Source of the DNA: Pantoea agglomerans | Lineage (GTDB): Bacteria > Pseudomonadota > Gammaproteobacteria > Enterobacterales > Enterobacteriaceae | Reading direction: 5' to 3' | Assembly: GCF_020149765.1 (NCBI RefSeq) | Contig: NZ_CP083809.1 | Location: 3,038,001-3,102,000, forward strand | Length of the DNA: 64,000 nt | Position numbers and translations under genes: made by a program | Shown here: positions 10,197 through 21,032 of the stretch, piece by piece | How positions within the stretch are numbered: position 1 is the first letter of the stretch | Layout: each line of letters opens with the position of its first letter | Notes under the pieces: model-generated | The model's database searches: none | The model's input: only the letters and a program-made list of their open reading frames with translations | What the model was told of the DNA's origin: nothing

Positions 10197-10333
10197 GCGA
10201 ATGACAAGTCAACAAAATGTATAAGCGTGCCTTTCCTCTTTTGCCAATCGGCAGGAGACGTAGCGAGAAAGTGTCTATGCTTACTGATGTCGTCAGAAAG
10301 ACGGCCTACACCATAACCATCTGGAGGATATAT

Positions 10334-10771
10334 ATGGGTTTGTTTAACTTTGTGAAAGAGGCAGGCGAAAAACTGTGGGACGCGGTATCCGGCCATGATG
10401 ATGCCAGCGAGAAGCTGAAAGAGCACATCAACAAGCTGGGCTTACCTGACAGCGACAAAGTGAACGTGGCGGTCAACGGCGATACCGTAACGGTGAGCGG
10501 CGACGGCATTTCCCAGGAGCTGAAAGAGAAAATCTTAGTGGCGGCCGGTAACGTCGCGGGCATTACCAAAGTGGACGATCAGGTTAAAACAGCCGACAGC
10601 GCGCCGGAAGCGGAATTCTATACCGTGAAAAAAGGCGACACGCTGAGCGCGATTTCGAAAGCGGTTTACGGCAACCCTAACGAGTACAACAAGATTTTCG
10701 AAGCCAACAAGCCGATGCTGACCCACCCTGACAAAATCTATCCGGGCCAGGTATTACGTATTCCTAAATAA
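10334..10771 (+). CDS. kbp: Potassium-binding protein Kbp (BON-LysM, YgaU)
   Basis: This 145-residue protein starts at the ATG at 10334 behind a strong CTGGAGGA site; longer in-frame starts give no recognisable extension. [18 protein letters not shown] matches E. coli Kbp. A BON domain spans about residues 20-90, and a C-terminal LysM domain begins at [14 protein letters not shown] and ends [10 protein letters not shown]. Kbp binds K+ in the cytoplasm and is induced by high K+ or osmotic stress. In E. coli it lies elsewhere; here it sits where tsx would be. Confidence 0.93.
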   Translation: MGLFNFVKEAGEKLWDAVSGHDDASEKLKEHINKLGLPDSDKVNVAVNGDTVTVSGDGISQELKEKILVAAGNVAGITKVDDQVKTADSAPEAEFYTVKKGDTLSAISKAVYGNPNEYNKIFEANKPMLTHPDKIYPGQVLRIPK

Positions 10772-10787
10772 GCACAAGGAAGAGTTT

Positions 10788-11351
10788 ATGATCAGGACGG
10801 TTTGGGCGCCGCTGGCGTGTGCGATGGCGTTGTTAAGCGGCTGTAGCTCGCCGCCTGCCAGCCCGAAAGTGAATCAGCTGCATCAGGAAGTGAGCCAGCT
10901 GAATAAGCAGATGCGCCACCTGACTACTCAGGCGAGCGCCATCGAAATCCAGGGGCAGCTTAACAGCAACTCCACGCAGGGTGCCTGGCTGGTGCCGCAG
11001 GCTAATACGCCGGTCGAACTGCAAACCCAGCTCGGCAAGCTGCGCCTCTCGCTGACGCGCGTGGCGGCGGAAGCCAACGGCGCGCGCGCTAACCTGACCA
11101 TCAGCGCAACCGGCAGCCAGCCCGTTCCGGCGCTGCGTGCGCAGGTGGTTTGGGGCGAACGGGATCCGGCGACGGGCAAACCGCTTGAGGCCACCAGCCT
11201 GAGCCAGGAGATCGCGGTGCCGGCGACGCTGCTGCCGCGCGCTTCGGCAACCGTGCCGCTGCGTCTGAGCGGCTTTGCGCCGGGCCAGCTCGGTTTCGTG
11301 CGCGTGCATGACGTGGTGGGCGAGCCGCCTGCCGCCCCTGCCGCGCAGTAA
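10788..11351 (+). CDS. yajI: YajI-like lipoprotein (DUF3251)
   Basis: The 187-residue protein starts with a lipoprotein signal peptide whose lipobox is LLSGC (Cys19). A heptad-like stretch follows (VNQLHQEVSQLNKQMRHLTTQ) and then a beta-rich domain. Size, architecture and position beside nrdR match E. coli YajI, a DUF3251 lipoprotein of unknown function. It follows kbp by 16 bp with an AAGGAAGAG ribosome site, so the two may be co-transcribed. The C terminus is Pro/Ala-rich. Confidence 0.8.
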   Translation: MIRTVWAPLACAMALLSGCSSPPASPKVNQLHQEVSQLNKQMRHLTTQASAIEIQGQLNSNSTQGAWLVPQANTPVELQTQLGKLRLSLTRVAAEANGARANLTISATGSQPVPALRAQVVWGERDPATGKPLEATSLSQEIAVPATLLPRASATVPLRLSGFAPGQLGFVRVHDVVGEPPAAPAAQ

Positions 11352-11366
11352 GTCGCGCGTCCAGAC

Positions 11367-11400
11367 AAAACGGGCTGCCAGATGGCAGCCCGTTTTTTAT
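11367..11400. terminator. Bidirectional terminator between yajI and secF
   Basis: A 13-bp perfect stem, AAAACGGGCTGCC (11367-11379) and GGCAGCCCGTTTT (11384-11396), with an AGAT tetraloop, is followed by TTTTTTATT on the plus strand. The A-run on the left gives a U-run for minus-strand transcripts ending at secF. It lies between convergent genes. Confidence 0.9.
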
Positions 11401-11412
11401 TACGCTTGTGCG

Positions 11413-12381
11413 TTACGGCATGATAGAAGGCTGATCCGCGCCCTCTTTCTCGACCTTCTGCACCAGCATATGTTCGCGCTTCATGCCCAGCTTCAGCGCC
11501 AGCGCCGAAGAGACATAAATTGACGAGATAGTACCGATAGAGACGCCGATCAGCATGGTGAGCGAGAAGCCTTTCAGCAGCGCGCCACCAAAGATGAACA
11601 GGATCAGGATCATCGCCAGCGTGGTCAGCGAGGTGATCAGGGTACGGCTCAGCGTCTGGGTCAGCGACACGTTGGTGATATCGTAAGAAGAGCCGCGGCG
11701 GATCTTGCGGAAGTTCTCGCGAATACGGTCGGAGACCACGATTTTATCGTTGAGCGAGTAGCCGATCACCGACATCAGCGAGGCGACGATGGTGAGATCG
11801 ATCTCGATATGCGCCAGCGACAGAATGCCGCAGGTGATGATCACGTCGTGCGCCAGCGCCAGCACGGTGCCGAGCGCCAGACGCCACTCAAAGCGGAAGC
11901 CGATATAGATCAAAATCGCAATCAGCGCCGCCAGCAGCGCCAGCGCGCCTGCCTGCGCCAGATCGTTGCCCACGCTCGGGCCAACGAACTCAATGCGCTT
12001 CACCGTCGCGTTCTGCCGGGCAGTCTGATTGATAATGGTAATGATCTTGTTGCCCAGCTCCTGGCCAGCCGGTCCGTCCATAGGCGCCATGCGCACCATG
12101 ACGTCGCGGCTGCTGCCGAAGTTCTGCACGATAGGATCGGCATAACCCGCTTTTTCCAGCCCGTCACGCAGCGTATCCAGCTCGGCGGGTTTCTCCAGAG
12201 CGATCTCGATCACCGTACCGCCGGTAAAATCGAGACCCCAGTTGAAACCGCGCACGGAGACCATGGCAATAGATGCCACGATCAGCAGGCCGGAGATAAT
12301 AAACGCCAGCGTGTCCCAGCGCATAAAGTCGACGACTTTACGCCCGTGGTTCAGCTGTTCAATATTGTATTCCTGTGCCAC
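11413..12381 (-). CDS. secF: Protein translocase subunit SecF
   Basis: The 322-residue inner-membrane protein has the six-segment RND-like fold of SecF, with the periplasmic loop between the first two segments and [11 protein letters not shown] after TM1. The conserved [27 protein letters not shown] and C-terminal [10 protein letters not shown] are present. The start is GTG at 12381, preceded by GAGGAG, as in E. coli. With SecD and YajC it uses the proton-motive force to pull exported proteins from SecYEG. It begins 10 bp after secD. Confidence 0.97.
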   Translation of the reverse strand: MAQEYNIEQLNHGRKVVDFMRWDTLAFIISGLLIVASIAMVSVRGFNWGLDFTGGTVIEIALEKPAELDTLRDGLEKAGYADPIVQNFGSSRDVMVRMAPMDGPAGQELGNKIITIINQTARQNATVKRIEFVGPSVGNDLAQAGALALLAALIAILIYIGFRFEWRLALGTVLALAHDVIITCGILSLAHIEIDLTIVASLMSVIGYSLNDKIVVSDRIRENFRKIRRGSSYDITNVSLTQTLSRTLITSLTTLAMILILFIFGGALLKGFSLTMLIGVSIGTISSIYVSSALALKLGMKREHMLVQKVEKEGADQPSIMP

Positions 12382-12391
12382 AACGCACTCC

Positions 12392-14239
12392 TCAGATAGA
12401 CAGCTTGTTGATGCGCTTGCCGCCGTACACCAGGTTCACGATGGCGCGCGTTCCAACGATCGCGGTAAACATCGAGGTGGCGATACCAATAGCGGTGGTA
12501 ATCGCAAAGCCTTTAATTGAACCCGTACCAACGGCATACAGGATGATGACCTTGATCAGCGTCGTTACGTTAGCGTCGACGATACTGGAGAAGGCGCCTT
12601 TGTAGCCCTCATGAATCGCCTGCTGCACGGAACGCCCGTTTCTCAGCTCTTCCTTAATACGCTCGTTGATCAGTACGTTCGCATCCACCGCCACCGCCAG
12701 CGTCAGCACGATACCGGCGATACCCGGCATGGTGAGCGTGGCGCCCGGCAGCAGCGACATAATGCCGACAATCAGCACCAGGTTGCACAGCAGCGCGCTG
12801 GTGGCGATCAGGCCGAACTTCTTATAGAACACCACCATAAACAGAATCGAGGCGATCAGACCCCACAGGCAGGCTTCAAGCCCCTGCGTGATATTCTGCG
12901 CGCCCATGGTCGGGCCGATGGTGCGCTCTTCCACGATCTGAATCGGCGCAATCAGCGCGCCCGCACGCAGCAGCAGCGAAAGCTGACGCGCTTCGTTCGG
13001 GTTGTTGATGCCGGTAATGCGGAAGCTGTTGCCGAGGCGAGACTGGATATTGGCGACGTTAATCACCTCTTCCTGCTTCACCAGCACCGCGCGACCGTTG
13101 GCGTCTTTCTTACCGCTGTCTTTGTACTCCACAAACAGGGTCGCCATCGGCTTGCCGATGTTGTCCTTGGTGAAGTTAGACATGATGTTACCGCCCGCGC
13201 CGTCCAGGGAGATATTAACCTGCGGCTGGTTGTACTCATCCATGCTGGAGGTTGAGTCGGTGATATGGTCACCGGTCAGGATCACCCGCTTGTAGAGCAC
13301 GACCGGCTGGCCTTCACGCGTCTTCTTCACCTCCGAGTCGCCCGGTACGCGGCCGTTGGCGGCGGCGGTCGGATCGGCGGTGGTGTTCACCAGACGGAAC
13401 TCCAGCGTTGCGGTGGCGCCGAGGATCTCTTTGGCGCGCGCAGTATCCTGAATGCCCGGCAGTTCAACGACGATGCGGTCAGTGCCCTGGCGCTGCACCA
13501 GCGGTTCGGCGACGCCGAGCTGGTTAACGCGGTTACGCAGGATAGTGATGTTCTGCTGTACGGCGTATTCGCGCGCTTCGCTGAGGCGTGCGTCACTCAT
13601 CACCGCGCGCAGCGCGTCGCTGCCGCTGGAGGAGATCACCATGTCGCGATGGCGCGCGCTCAGCCAGTTAATCGCCGCATCGCGGCTGTTGCCGTCGCGG
13701 AAACGGATTTCCACGCCGTAGTTGGCGATTTTATTGACGTTGGTATAGGGGATATTCTTTTCGCGCAGGTCGCTGCGCAGGCTGTCGGCATTCTGCTCCT
13801 GCAGCTTGCCCAGTGCGGTGTCCATATCCACTTCCATCAGGAAGTGAACGCCGCCGCGCAGATCGAGACCGAGCTTCATCGGCTCAGCCGCCAGCATGCT
13901 CAGCCAGCGCGGCGTTGCCGGCGCAAGGTTAAGCGCGACGACGTAATCTTCGCCCAGCTTGTTCATAATCGCTTCACGGGCGCGCAGCTGCACATCCGTG
14001 TTGGCGAAGCGCGCCAGAATGGCGCCGTTTTCCAGCGCGAGGGATTTGCTCTGGATATTCTCTTGTTTTAACAGGTTCTGAATCTGATCCAACGTTTGCT
14101 CACTGGCGGCGCCGCCGCGCGCGCCAGTGATCTGAACGGCCGGATCCTCACCATACAGGTTGGGAAGCGCATAGAGCAGGCCGACGAGAATGACGACGAC
14201 CAGCATCACGTACTTCCACAAAGGATAACGATTTAACAC
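12392..14239 (-). CDS. secD: Protein translocase subunit SecD
   Basis: The 615-residue length matches E. coli SecD. The start is GTG, also as in E. coli ([28 protein letters not shown]). A large periplasmic domain (P1) is followed by [15 protein letters not shown] and the RND-type transmembrane half with [18 protein letters not shown]. It forms a heterodimer with SecF. The yajC-secD-secF spacing (25 and 10 bp) supports one operon downstream of tgt. Confidence 0.97.
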   Translation of the reverse strand: MLNRYPLWKYVMLVVVILVGLLYALPNLYGEDPAVQITGARGGAASEQTLDQIQNLLKQENIQSKSLALENGAILARFANTDVQLRAREAIMNKLGEDYVVALNLAPATPRWLSMLAAEPMKLGLDLRGGVHFLMEVDMDTALGKLQEQNADSLRSDLREKNIPYTNVNKIANYGVEIRFRDGNSRDAAINWLSARHRDMVISSSGSDALRAVMSDARLSEAREYAVQQNITILRNRVNQLGVAEPLVQRQGTDRIVVELPGIQDTARAKEILGATATLEFRLVNTTADPTAAANGRVPGDSEVKKTREGQPVVLYKRVILTGDHITDSTSSMDEYNQPQVNISLDGAGGNIMSNFTKDNIGKPMATLFVEYKDSGKKDANGRAVLVKQEEVINVANIQSRLGNSFRITGINNPNEARQLSLLLRAGALIAPIQIVEERTIGPTMGAQNITQGLEACLWGLIASILFMVVFYKKFGLIATSALLCNLVLIVGIMSLLPGATLTMPGIAGIVLTLAVAVDANVLINERIKEELRNGRSVQQAIHEGYKGAFSSIVDANVTTLIKVIILYAVGTGSIKGFAITTAIGIATSMFTAIVGTRAIVNLVYGGKRINKLSI

Positions 14240-14264
14240 GGCAGTTCCCTTAGGGAAGTAAATA

Positions 14265-14597
14265 TTAGAGCGCCTTCATCGTACCTTTCGGCAGGACGGC
14301 AGCCACGAAATCACGTTTGATAACCACTTCGTTGGTTTCGTTCAGGGCGATAGAAACATAGCCCGTGTCGGAAACTTTGGTTACGCGGCCTACCAGGCCA
14401 CCGCTGGTCAGCACTTCGTCGCCTTTGGAGATGGAATCCATCAGCTTTTTGTGCTCTTTCGCACGCTTCTGCTGCGGACGCAGGATCATGAAGTAAAAAA
14501 TCAGACCAAACACCACCAGCATGATCACCAGAGAATACGGACTTCCCTGCGACGGTGCACCTGCGGCAGCCACGGCGTCAGAAATGAAAAAGCTCAT
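14265..14597 (-). CDS. yajC: Sec translocon accessory protein YajC
   Basis: The 110-residue single-span membrane protein has a short periplasmic N terminus, one hydrophobic segment ([21 protein letters not shown]) and the family motif [17 protein letters not shown] followed by GGLVGRV. YajC associates with SecDF and, in E. coli, with AcrB. It lies 25 bp after tgt. Confidence 0.96.
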   Translation of the reverse strand: MSFFISDAVAAAGAPSQGSPYSLVIMLVVFGLIFYFMILRPQQKRAKEHKKLMDSISKGDEVLTSGGLVGRVTKVSDTGYVSIALNETNEVVIKRDFVAAVLPKGTMKAL

Positions 14598-14622
14598 TTA
14601 ATTTCCCTCATTGATAGAATTA

Positions 14623-15795
<1,173 letters not shown>

Positions 15796-15823
15796 TCACG
15801 GCGTCGCCGCAAACCGGACGTCA

Positions 15824-16894
15824 TCAGGCACCGACTTTTTCGTGCGGCGCCTGCGGATTTTTGGTAATGAACATCGCGTCGCCATAGCTGAAGAAGCGAT
15901 ACTGTTCCGCCACCGCGGCCTTATAGGCCGCCATGGTGTGCTGATAGCCGGCGAAGGCCGATACCAGCATAATCAGGGTCGATTCCGGCAGATGGAAATT
16001 GGTGATCAGCGCGTCGATCACCTGATACTCATAGCCGGGATAGATAAAGATCTGGGTGTCGTCGAAGAAGGGGGCAATCAACGCTTGCTGACTTGCCTGC
16101 GCCGCGCTCTCCAGCGAGCGTACCGAGGTCGTGCCGACGGCGACCACTTTATTGCCGCGCGCTTTGCACGCCAGCACCGCGTCGACCACCTCCTGCGGCA
16201 CTTCGGCATATTCGGAGTGCATCACATGCTCTTCAATGCTGTCGACGCGCACCGGCTGAAAGGTGCCCGCGCCGACGTGCAGCGTGACGAACGCCATCTC
16301 AACGCCCTTGTCGCGCAGCGCCGCCAGCAGCGGCTCGTCAAAATGAAGACCTGCGGTCGGTGCCGCCACGGCGCCGGGACGCGCGCTGTAGACGGTCTGA
16401 TAAAGCTCGCGATCCGCCTCTTCGTCGGGGCGATCGATATAGGGCGGCAGCGGCATATGGCCGACACTGTTAAGGATATCCAGCACCGCGCGCTCGTCTT
16501 CAAAGGCGATTTCGAACAGGGCGTCATGTCGCGCCACCATCGTTGCCTTCACGCTCTCGTCGTCGCCCAGCAGCAGCTGGGTGCCTGGCTTCGGCGCTTT
16601 AGAGGCGCGCACGTGCGCCAGCACGCGCTTGTCGTCCAGCATGCGCTCCACCAGCATTTCGATTTTTCCGCCGCTCGCCTTACGGCCAAAAACGCGCGCC
16701 GGGATCACCCGCGTATTGTTGAACACCAGCAGATCGCCGGGATTCAGCTTCTCCAGCACGTCGGTAAAGACCCCGTGCGTCAGCTGCCCGCTCAGACCGT
16801 CCAGCGACAGCAGGCGACAACCGCTGCGCTGCGCCTGCGGATAGTGGGCGATAAGAGATTCAGGCAACTCAAAAGTAAAATCGGCGACACGCAT
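15824..16894 (-). CDS. queA: S-adenosylmethionine:tRNA ribosyltransferase-isomerase
   Basis: QueA transfers and isomerises the ribosyl group of SAM to preQ1-tRNA to give epoxyqueuosine. I start it at the ATG at 16894 ([19 protein letters not shown], 356 residues, as in E. coli); upstream in-frame codons would add 29 residues without family similarity. The conserved [15 protein letters not shown] and PTAGLHFDE motifs are intact. It is divergent from acpH across a 105-bp gap. Confidence 0.96.
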   Translation of the reverse strand: MRVADFTFELPESLIAHYPQAQRSGCRLLSLDGLSGQLTHGVFTDVLEKLNPGDLLVFNNTRVIPARVFGRKASGGKIEMLVERMLDDKRVLAHVRASKAPKPGTQLLLGDDESVKATMVARHDALFEIAFEDERAVLDILNSVGHMPLPPYIDRPDEEADRELYQTVYSARPGAVAAPTAGLHFDEPLLAALRDKGVEMAFVTLHVGAGTFQPVRVDSIEEHVMHSEYAEVPQEVVDAVLACKARGNKVVAVGTTSVRSLESAAQASQQALIAPFFDDTQIFIYPGYEYQVIDALITNFHLPESTLIMLVSAFAGYQHTMAAYKAAVAEQYRFFSYGDAMFITKNPQAPHEKVGA

Positions 16895-16988
16895 GGCTAA
16901 CTTCTTACTCAGGGATAAAAACAGGCGGCACAGTTTAGCGGAAAAGCGGCCAATTCTGAACAACTGGCTGCGCGTTCGCACTTCTGGC

Positions 16989-16994
16989 TATAAT
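16989..16994 (+). promoter_or_regulatory. Perfect -10 hexamer just upstream of acpH
   Basis: TATAAT ends only 5 bases before the acpH ATG. If it is used as a -10 element, transcription would start at or beside the A of the start codon, giving a leaderless mRNA; there is no Shine-Dalgarno before that ATG. The -35 region is poor, so this is a candidate only. Confidence 0.35.
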
Positions 16995-16999
16995 GCGGC

Positions 17000-17581
17000 A
17001 TGAACTTTCTCGCCCATCTTCACCTCGCTCACCTCGCCGAAAGCTCGCTGCTCGGCAACCTGCTGGCGGATTTCGTCCGCGGAAACCCGCACGAACAGTG
17101 GCCGACGCCGGTCGCTGACGGCATTCTGATGCACCGCCGGCTCGACGCGATGACCGACGCGCTGCCTGAAGTTCAGGAAGCGCGCCCGCTGTTTCGTCCG
17201 GAAACGCGCCGCGTCGCGCCCATTACCCTTGACGTGGTGTGGGACCACTTTCTCGCCCGCCACTGGGCAACCATCCACCCCGATATGCCGCTGGCGGCCT
17301 TTTCGCGCTTTGCCGAACAGCGCGTGGTGCCGCAGATGGCGGGCACGCCAGAGAGCTTTCAGGCGCTGAACGCGGTGATGTGGCGCGAACGCTGGTTCGA
17401 GCACTACGCCGATCCGGCGCGCATGGCGCGCGTCCTCAGCGGCATGGCCCAGCGGCGGCCGCGTCTCGCCGCGCTGCGCGACTCCTACCAGGATTTCACC
17501 GACCACTACGCCCAGCTGGAGACGCTCTTTTTCCGCTTCTATCCGCGCCTGATGGCGCTGGCGCGCAGCAAAACGCTCTAA
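17000..17581 (+). CDS. acpH: Acyl carrier protein phosphodiesterase (ACP hydrolyase)
   Basis: The 193-residue protein has the length of E. coli AcpH. It begins [28 protein letters not shown], with the conserved HRRLDAMTD and [10 protein letters not shown], the His/Asp metal-binding features of the HD-like family. AcpH hydrolyses the 4'-phosphopantetheine arm from holo-ACP. The position divergent from queA is conserved. No ribosome site precedes the ATG, and a -10-like TATAAT lies 5 bases upstream. Confidence 0.94.
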   Translation: MNFLAHLHLAHLAESSLLGNLLADFVRGNPHEQWPTPVADGILMHRRLDAMTDALPEVQEARPLFRPETRRVAPITLDVVWDHFLARHWATIHPDMPLAAFSRFAEQRVVPQMAGTPESFQALNAVMWRERWFEHYADPARMARVLSGMAQRRPRLAALRDSYQDFTDHYAQLETLFFRFYPRLMALARSKTL

Positions 17582-17711
17582 TCTTTTCCCGACTTGCCAG
17601 CACTTCGCATTTGCGGCTTAATGAAACCCTGCTTAACAATAGCGTGCGCCCTGCGCGCTATTTCCGGCGAATGATCGATTCAGCCGCGTGACCAATCATA
17701 AGAGGGAAAGG

Positions 17712-18527
17712 ATGTCATCCGCTTCGCAAACCGAAACAGACGCGCGTTACCACTATGCCTGTGAAATCGCCCGCGCCGCGGCCAGCCGCGCCTACGCCTG
17801 GTACCAGCAGCGCCAGCAGCTGGTGGTGGAACACAAGCGTGATTTACAGGATGTGGTCAGCGAGGCGGACCGCAACGTTGAAGAGCTGATTAAAACCCTG
17901 ATCGCCGAACGCTTCCCGGAAGATGCGGTGCTGGGCGAAGAGAGCGGCGGCAACGTCGACGGCGCGCGCTGGGTGTGGGTGGTGGATCCCATTGACGGCA
18001 CCGCCTGCTTCCTTAACGGCCTGCATAACTGGTGCGTCTCGCTGGCCGTGCTGTGCGACGGCGACGCGCTGATCGGCGTGGTTTGCGATCCCAATCATCA
18101 GGAGCTGTTTCATGCCCGCGCGGGGCGCGGTGCCTGGGTCAACGACACGCGCCTGCAGGCGCACGGGGCGCGCCATCTCAGCGAAGGCGTGCTGGGATTA
18201 AGCAACTCCAGCCGCGCGCCGGCGCAGCAGACCGCGGCGTTTATTCAGGGCCTGCTTGCCGAGGGCGGCATGTTTGTCCGCATCGGCTCCGGCGCGCTGA
18301 CCACCGCCTGGGCGGCGGCAGGCCGTCTGATCGGCTATTACGAAGCGCATATGAACCCCTGGGACAGCCTGCCGGGCATCGTGCTGATGCGCGAAGCGGG
18401 CGGCGTCACCAATGACTATCTCGCCAACGACGGCCTGAAAAATGGCAATCCGGTGCTGCTGGCCAACCCGGCTATCTACGCGCAAATCAACGCGCTGCTC
18501 GGCCCCGACGCCATTAAAGAAGCCTGA
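17712..18527 (+). CDS. Inositol monophosphatase family protein
   Basis: This 271-residue protein (ATG at 17712 behind AGAGGGAAAGG; an in-frame GTG at 17688 is less likely) has the IMPase/FBPase metal-binding motifs: GEESGG, then WVVDPIDGTACFLNGL, and a C-terminal WDSLPGIVLMREAGG with the third-site Asp. It could hydrolyse inositol phosphate, 3'-phosphoadenosine phosphate or a sugar phosphate; the motifs do not decide. It is not SuhB or CysQ by position. It stands alone between acpH and an acyltransferase. Confidence 0.85.
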   Translation: MSSASQTETDARYHYACEIARAAASRAYAWYQQRQQLVVEHKRDLQDVVSEADRNVEELIKTLIAERFPEDAVLGEESGGNVDGARWVWVVDPIDGTACFLNGLHNWCVSLAVLCDGDALIGVVCDPNHQELFHARAGRGAWVNDTRLQAHGARHLSEGVLGLSNSSRAPAQQTAAFIQGLLAEGGMFVRIGSGALTTAWAAAGRLIGYYEAHMNPWDSLPGIVLMREAGGVTNDYLANDGLKNGNPVLLANPAIYAQINALLGPDAIKEA

Positions 18528-18570
18528 CGCCAGCCCCCCTGTTACAGAGACCGCACACCAGCCCACGCGC

Positions 18571-18621
18571 AAAGCAAAGCGTCCCGCGCCATACCAGCAA
18601 CGCCGGGAACGCTTTTGCTCA
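18571..18621. repeat. Dispersed palindromic repeat, degenerate copy B
   Basis: The copy contains the AGCAAAGCGTCCCGCGCCAT core of the family and an imperfect complementary right arm, CGGGAACGCTTTTGCT. It lacks the GCGATCGGGCCAT end of copies A and C, so it is probably truncated or decayed. Confidence 0.45.
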
Positions 18622-18824
18622 ACGCGGCGCCTTGCCTTCTTTCGCTGCCTTAAGCCCGCCTGAACTGTTGCTATTTTATCCTTAACCGCCGCTGCACTAT
18701 TTTTTCAGCGCCACTGCGAACTTTTCTATATTCGCGGCGGCACGCTTTCTTCGCCTTTTTTTGTTTTAAAATAGAGGCGTCAATCATCCCTTTATCATTA
18801 TTTTTTTAATTTTGTCTTTTGATT

Positions 18825-18854
18825 AATTCGGCGACTGGATTCGCCGATTTCTTT
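18825..18854 (+). terminator. Hairpin in the acyltransferase leader, possible attenuator
   Basis: AATTCGGCGA (18825-18834) pairs with TCGCCGATTT (18841-18850) with one mismatch across a six-base loop and is followed by CTTTAT. It lies about 65 bp upstream of the acyltransferase ATG. It resembles a weak intrinsic terminator, so it may attenuate that gene. Confidence 0.35.
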
Positions 18855-18917
18855 ATGAGCGGCGCCAACGACATCAGCGGTGTTAAATACCTTTGTCGAT
18901 ACTCGGGGGATCCGATA

Positions 18918-20873
18918 ATGAAAACGCCTCTGTCACACCATTATCGCGCGGATATTGATGGCCTGCGCGCCGTGGCGATCCTGATGGTTGTCTTGTTCCA
19001 CGCGGGCGTCAGCGCCCTGCCCGGCGGCTATGTCGGGGTCGACATCTTCTTTGTTATTTCAGGCTTCCTTATCGGTGGCAGCCTCTACCGCGACTTCGTT
19101 TCTGGTCAGTTCTCGCTATTTCACTTCGCAGTGCGCCGCATTCGCCGCATCGCGCCTGCGCTGCTGACCATGCTGTTCGGCCTGCTGTTTATCGGCTATT
19201 TTCTGCTCTCGCCGCTGGAATATAGCCAGCTGGCAAAATACAGCTTCGGCGTTTTTCTTTCGGTGCCCAATATCGTTCTGCTTAAAGGCGCAGATTATTT
19301 CAGCGCCCCGGCAGATTTAAATCCGCTGCTGATCACCTGGTCACTCGGCATTGAAGAGCAGTTCTATATCCTGCTGCCGATTGTCATGCTGCTGGTCGCC
19401 AGATGGCGCGCCCTGTTAATCACGGTGGTGGCGCTGCTGAGCCTGCTGTCGCTGGCGGGCTGTATCTGGCTGACGCCACAAAACAGCTCGCAGGCCTTCT
19501 ACCTGCTGCCGACGCGCGGCTGGGAGCTGGGGGCGGGCGTGCTGCTGGCGCTGTGGAGACCGCGGCCGACTGGCGGCATCTGGGCCAACCTCTTTACGCT
19601 GGCGGGACTGGCGCTAATCGCCTTCTGCGCGCTTCGGCTGAATAACAGCGAAGGCTTTCCCGGCGACAAGGCGCTGCTGCCGGTGCTGGCGGCCTGCCTG
19701 CTAATACTGGCGCGCGGCGCACTCAGCCGCCTGGTGCTGGAAAACGCGCCGATGCGCTTTATCGGCAAACTCTCCTGGTCCTGGTATCTGTGGCACTGGC
19801 CGCTGCTGGCGCTGGCGCGCATCTGCAGCGACCGCCCGGTCAGCGTTAATCAGGGGCTGAGCATCAGCGCGCTAGCGCTCGGCGTCGCCTGGCTGTCGTG
19901 GCGCTATGTGGAGCTGCCGTTCCGCCGCCCGGCCAGAAAGCCGCGCGCGGTTATCCCCGCCTGGTGCCTGATCTCAGTCGCCGGTGCCGCCGCGATGGTC
20001 GGCCTGTGGAGCAGCGGCGGCCTGCCCTGGCGCGTTAACGATAAAGTGATCAGCAGCGAGGCCTACAAAATCGACGCCCAGGCCGATACCTGCCTGGTCG
20101 ATAACGGTGCAGGCCTCCCTTCCCCCAGCCAGCACTGTCAGCCCAAAAGCTCGCGTCCCGGCATCGCGCTGGTCGGTGACAGCCATGCGGCGGCGATGCG
20201 CAGCGCCGTCGCGCGCTACGCCGAGGCGCAGGATAAACCGCTCTACCAGCTGACGAAAGTCACCTGCCCGCTGCTGGCGGCGGGCGTCACGCGCGCGCTC
20301 TACCAGCAGCCAGCGCACGCCAGCCAGTGCGCGGCGTTCAACGCTGCGGTGATGAAAGCGCTGGTCAGTCCGCGCATTGACGAGGTGGTGATCGCCGCCG
20401 CCTGGACGGCGGGGATCGAAACCCTGCCCGGCGCAGGCTATCGCGATATCCACCATCCCGACAGAGATAACCTCAGCGCGCTGAAACAGGGCATGGACGG
20501 GGTTATAGCCCAGCTGCGCCAGGCAGGCAAAAAGGTAGTGCTGATCGAGGACGCGCCCTCGCTGTCGCTGGACCCCCTGCGCTACAGCAACAACCGCAAT
20601 ATGCCGCTGCGCCGCGAGCTGAGCCAGTGGCTGAGCGACTGGAAACCCCTGCCGACGCAGAACGCCCGCACCCGGCTCTACTCACTGCCGGAAGCAGACG
20701 TCACCCGACTGCTGCGCGGCTATGAGCAGCGCGACGTGCGCGTGGTGTCGTTACAGGAGAATTTATGCAATCGCAGCGGCTGTCTGGTGACCTGGCAGGG
20801 GCTGCCGCTCTACTATGATGACAGCCATCTGAGCCCGCAGGGAGTGGAGATCGCGCTGGGCAGCCGCTGGTAG
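18918..20873 (+). CDS. OafA/YrhL-type membrane acyltransferase with C-terminal SGNH domain
   Basis: The 651-residue protein starts at the ATG at 18918 behind GGGGGA. The N-terminal half is an Acyl_transf_3 domain with about ten membrane spans: YRADIDGLRAVAILMVVLFHAG carries the catalytic His region, followed by GGYVGVDIFFVISGFLI and RRIRRIAPALL. After about residue 400 comes a periplasmic SGNH hydrolase-like domain: GDSH (LVGDSHAAAM) and a C-terminal DDSHLS with the Asp-His pair. Such proteins O-acetylate LPS, capsule or other glycans; the acceptor cannot be told. It is a single gene, and its AT-rich upstream region suggests it may have been acquired. Confidence 0.88.
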   Translation: MKTPLSHHYRADIDGLRAVAILMVVLFHAGVSALPGGYVGVDIFFVISGFLIGGSLYRDFVSGQFSLFHFAVRRIRRIAPALLTMLFGLLFIGYFLLSPLEYSQLAKYSFGVFLSVPNIVLLKGADYFSAPADLNPLLITWSLGIEEQFYILLPIVMLLVARWRALLITVVALLSLLSLAGCIWLTPQNSSQAFYLLPTRGWELGAGVLLALWRPRPTGGIWANLFTLAGLALIAFCALRLNNSEGFPGDKALLPVLAACLLILARGALSRLVLENAPMRFIGKLSWSWYLWHWPLLALARICSDRPVSVNQGLSISALALGVAWLSWRYVELPFRRPARKPRAVIPAWCLISVAGAAAMVGLWSSGGLPWRVNDKVISSEAYKIDAQADTCLVDNGAGLPSPSQHCQPKSSRPGIALVGDSHAAAMRSAVARYAEAQDKPLYQLTKVTCPLLAAGVTRALYQQPAHASQCAAFNAAVMKALVSPRIDEVVIAAAWTAGIETLPGAGYRDIHHPDRDNLSALKQGMDGVIAQLRQAGKKVVLIEDAPSLSLDPLRYSNNRNMPLRRELSQWLSDWKPLPTQNARTRLYSLPEADVTRLLRGYEQRDVRVVSLQENLCNRSGCLVTWQGLPLYYDDSHLSPQGVEIALGSRW

Positions 20874-21032
20874 CGTTTTTACACAATGCAAAACATTGAC
20901 CGGTCGAGGGGCGCAGCTCAGGGATAAGGTGCGTTATCGGGCTGGCAGGGAGGCCGCCTTTTGTGCCGTTGCGCGCCGGCGATGCCTGCCGACGCGTCAG
21001 AGAGCAGCGACTCCCCTGCAGCGCTGTTCAAA

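Larger units (their letters stand above)
18528..18917. other. 390-bp intergenic stretch with a degenerate repeat and an AT-rich leader
   Basis: No gene is apparent. The left part (about 18571-18621) contains GCAAAGCGTCCCGCGCCAT and a facing ACGCTTTTGCT, a degenerate copy of the repeat family seen at 5944, 22451 and 36028. From about 18750 the sequence turns strikingly AT-rich, with a possible -10 TAAAAT near 18769-18774, then a hairpin at 18825-18850 ahead of the acyltransferase. Confidence 0.5.
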
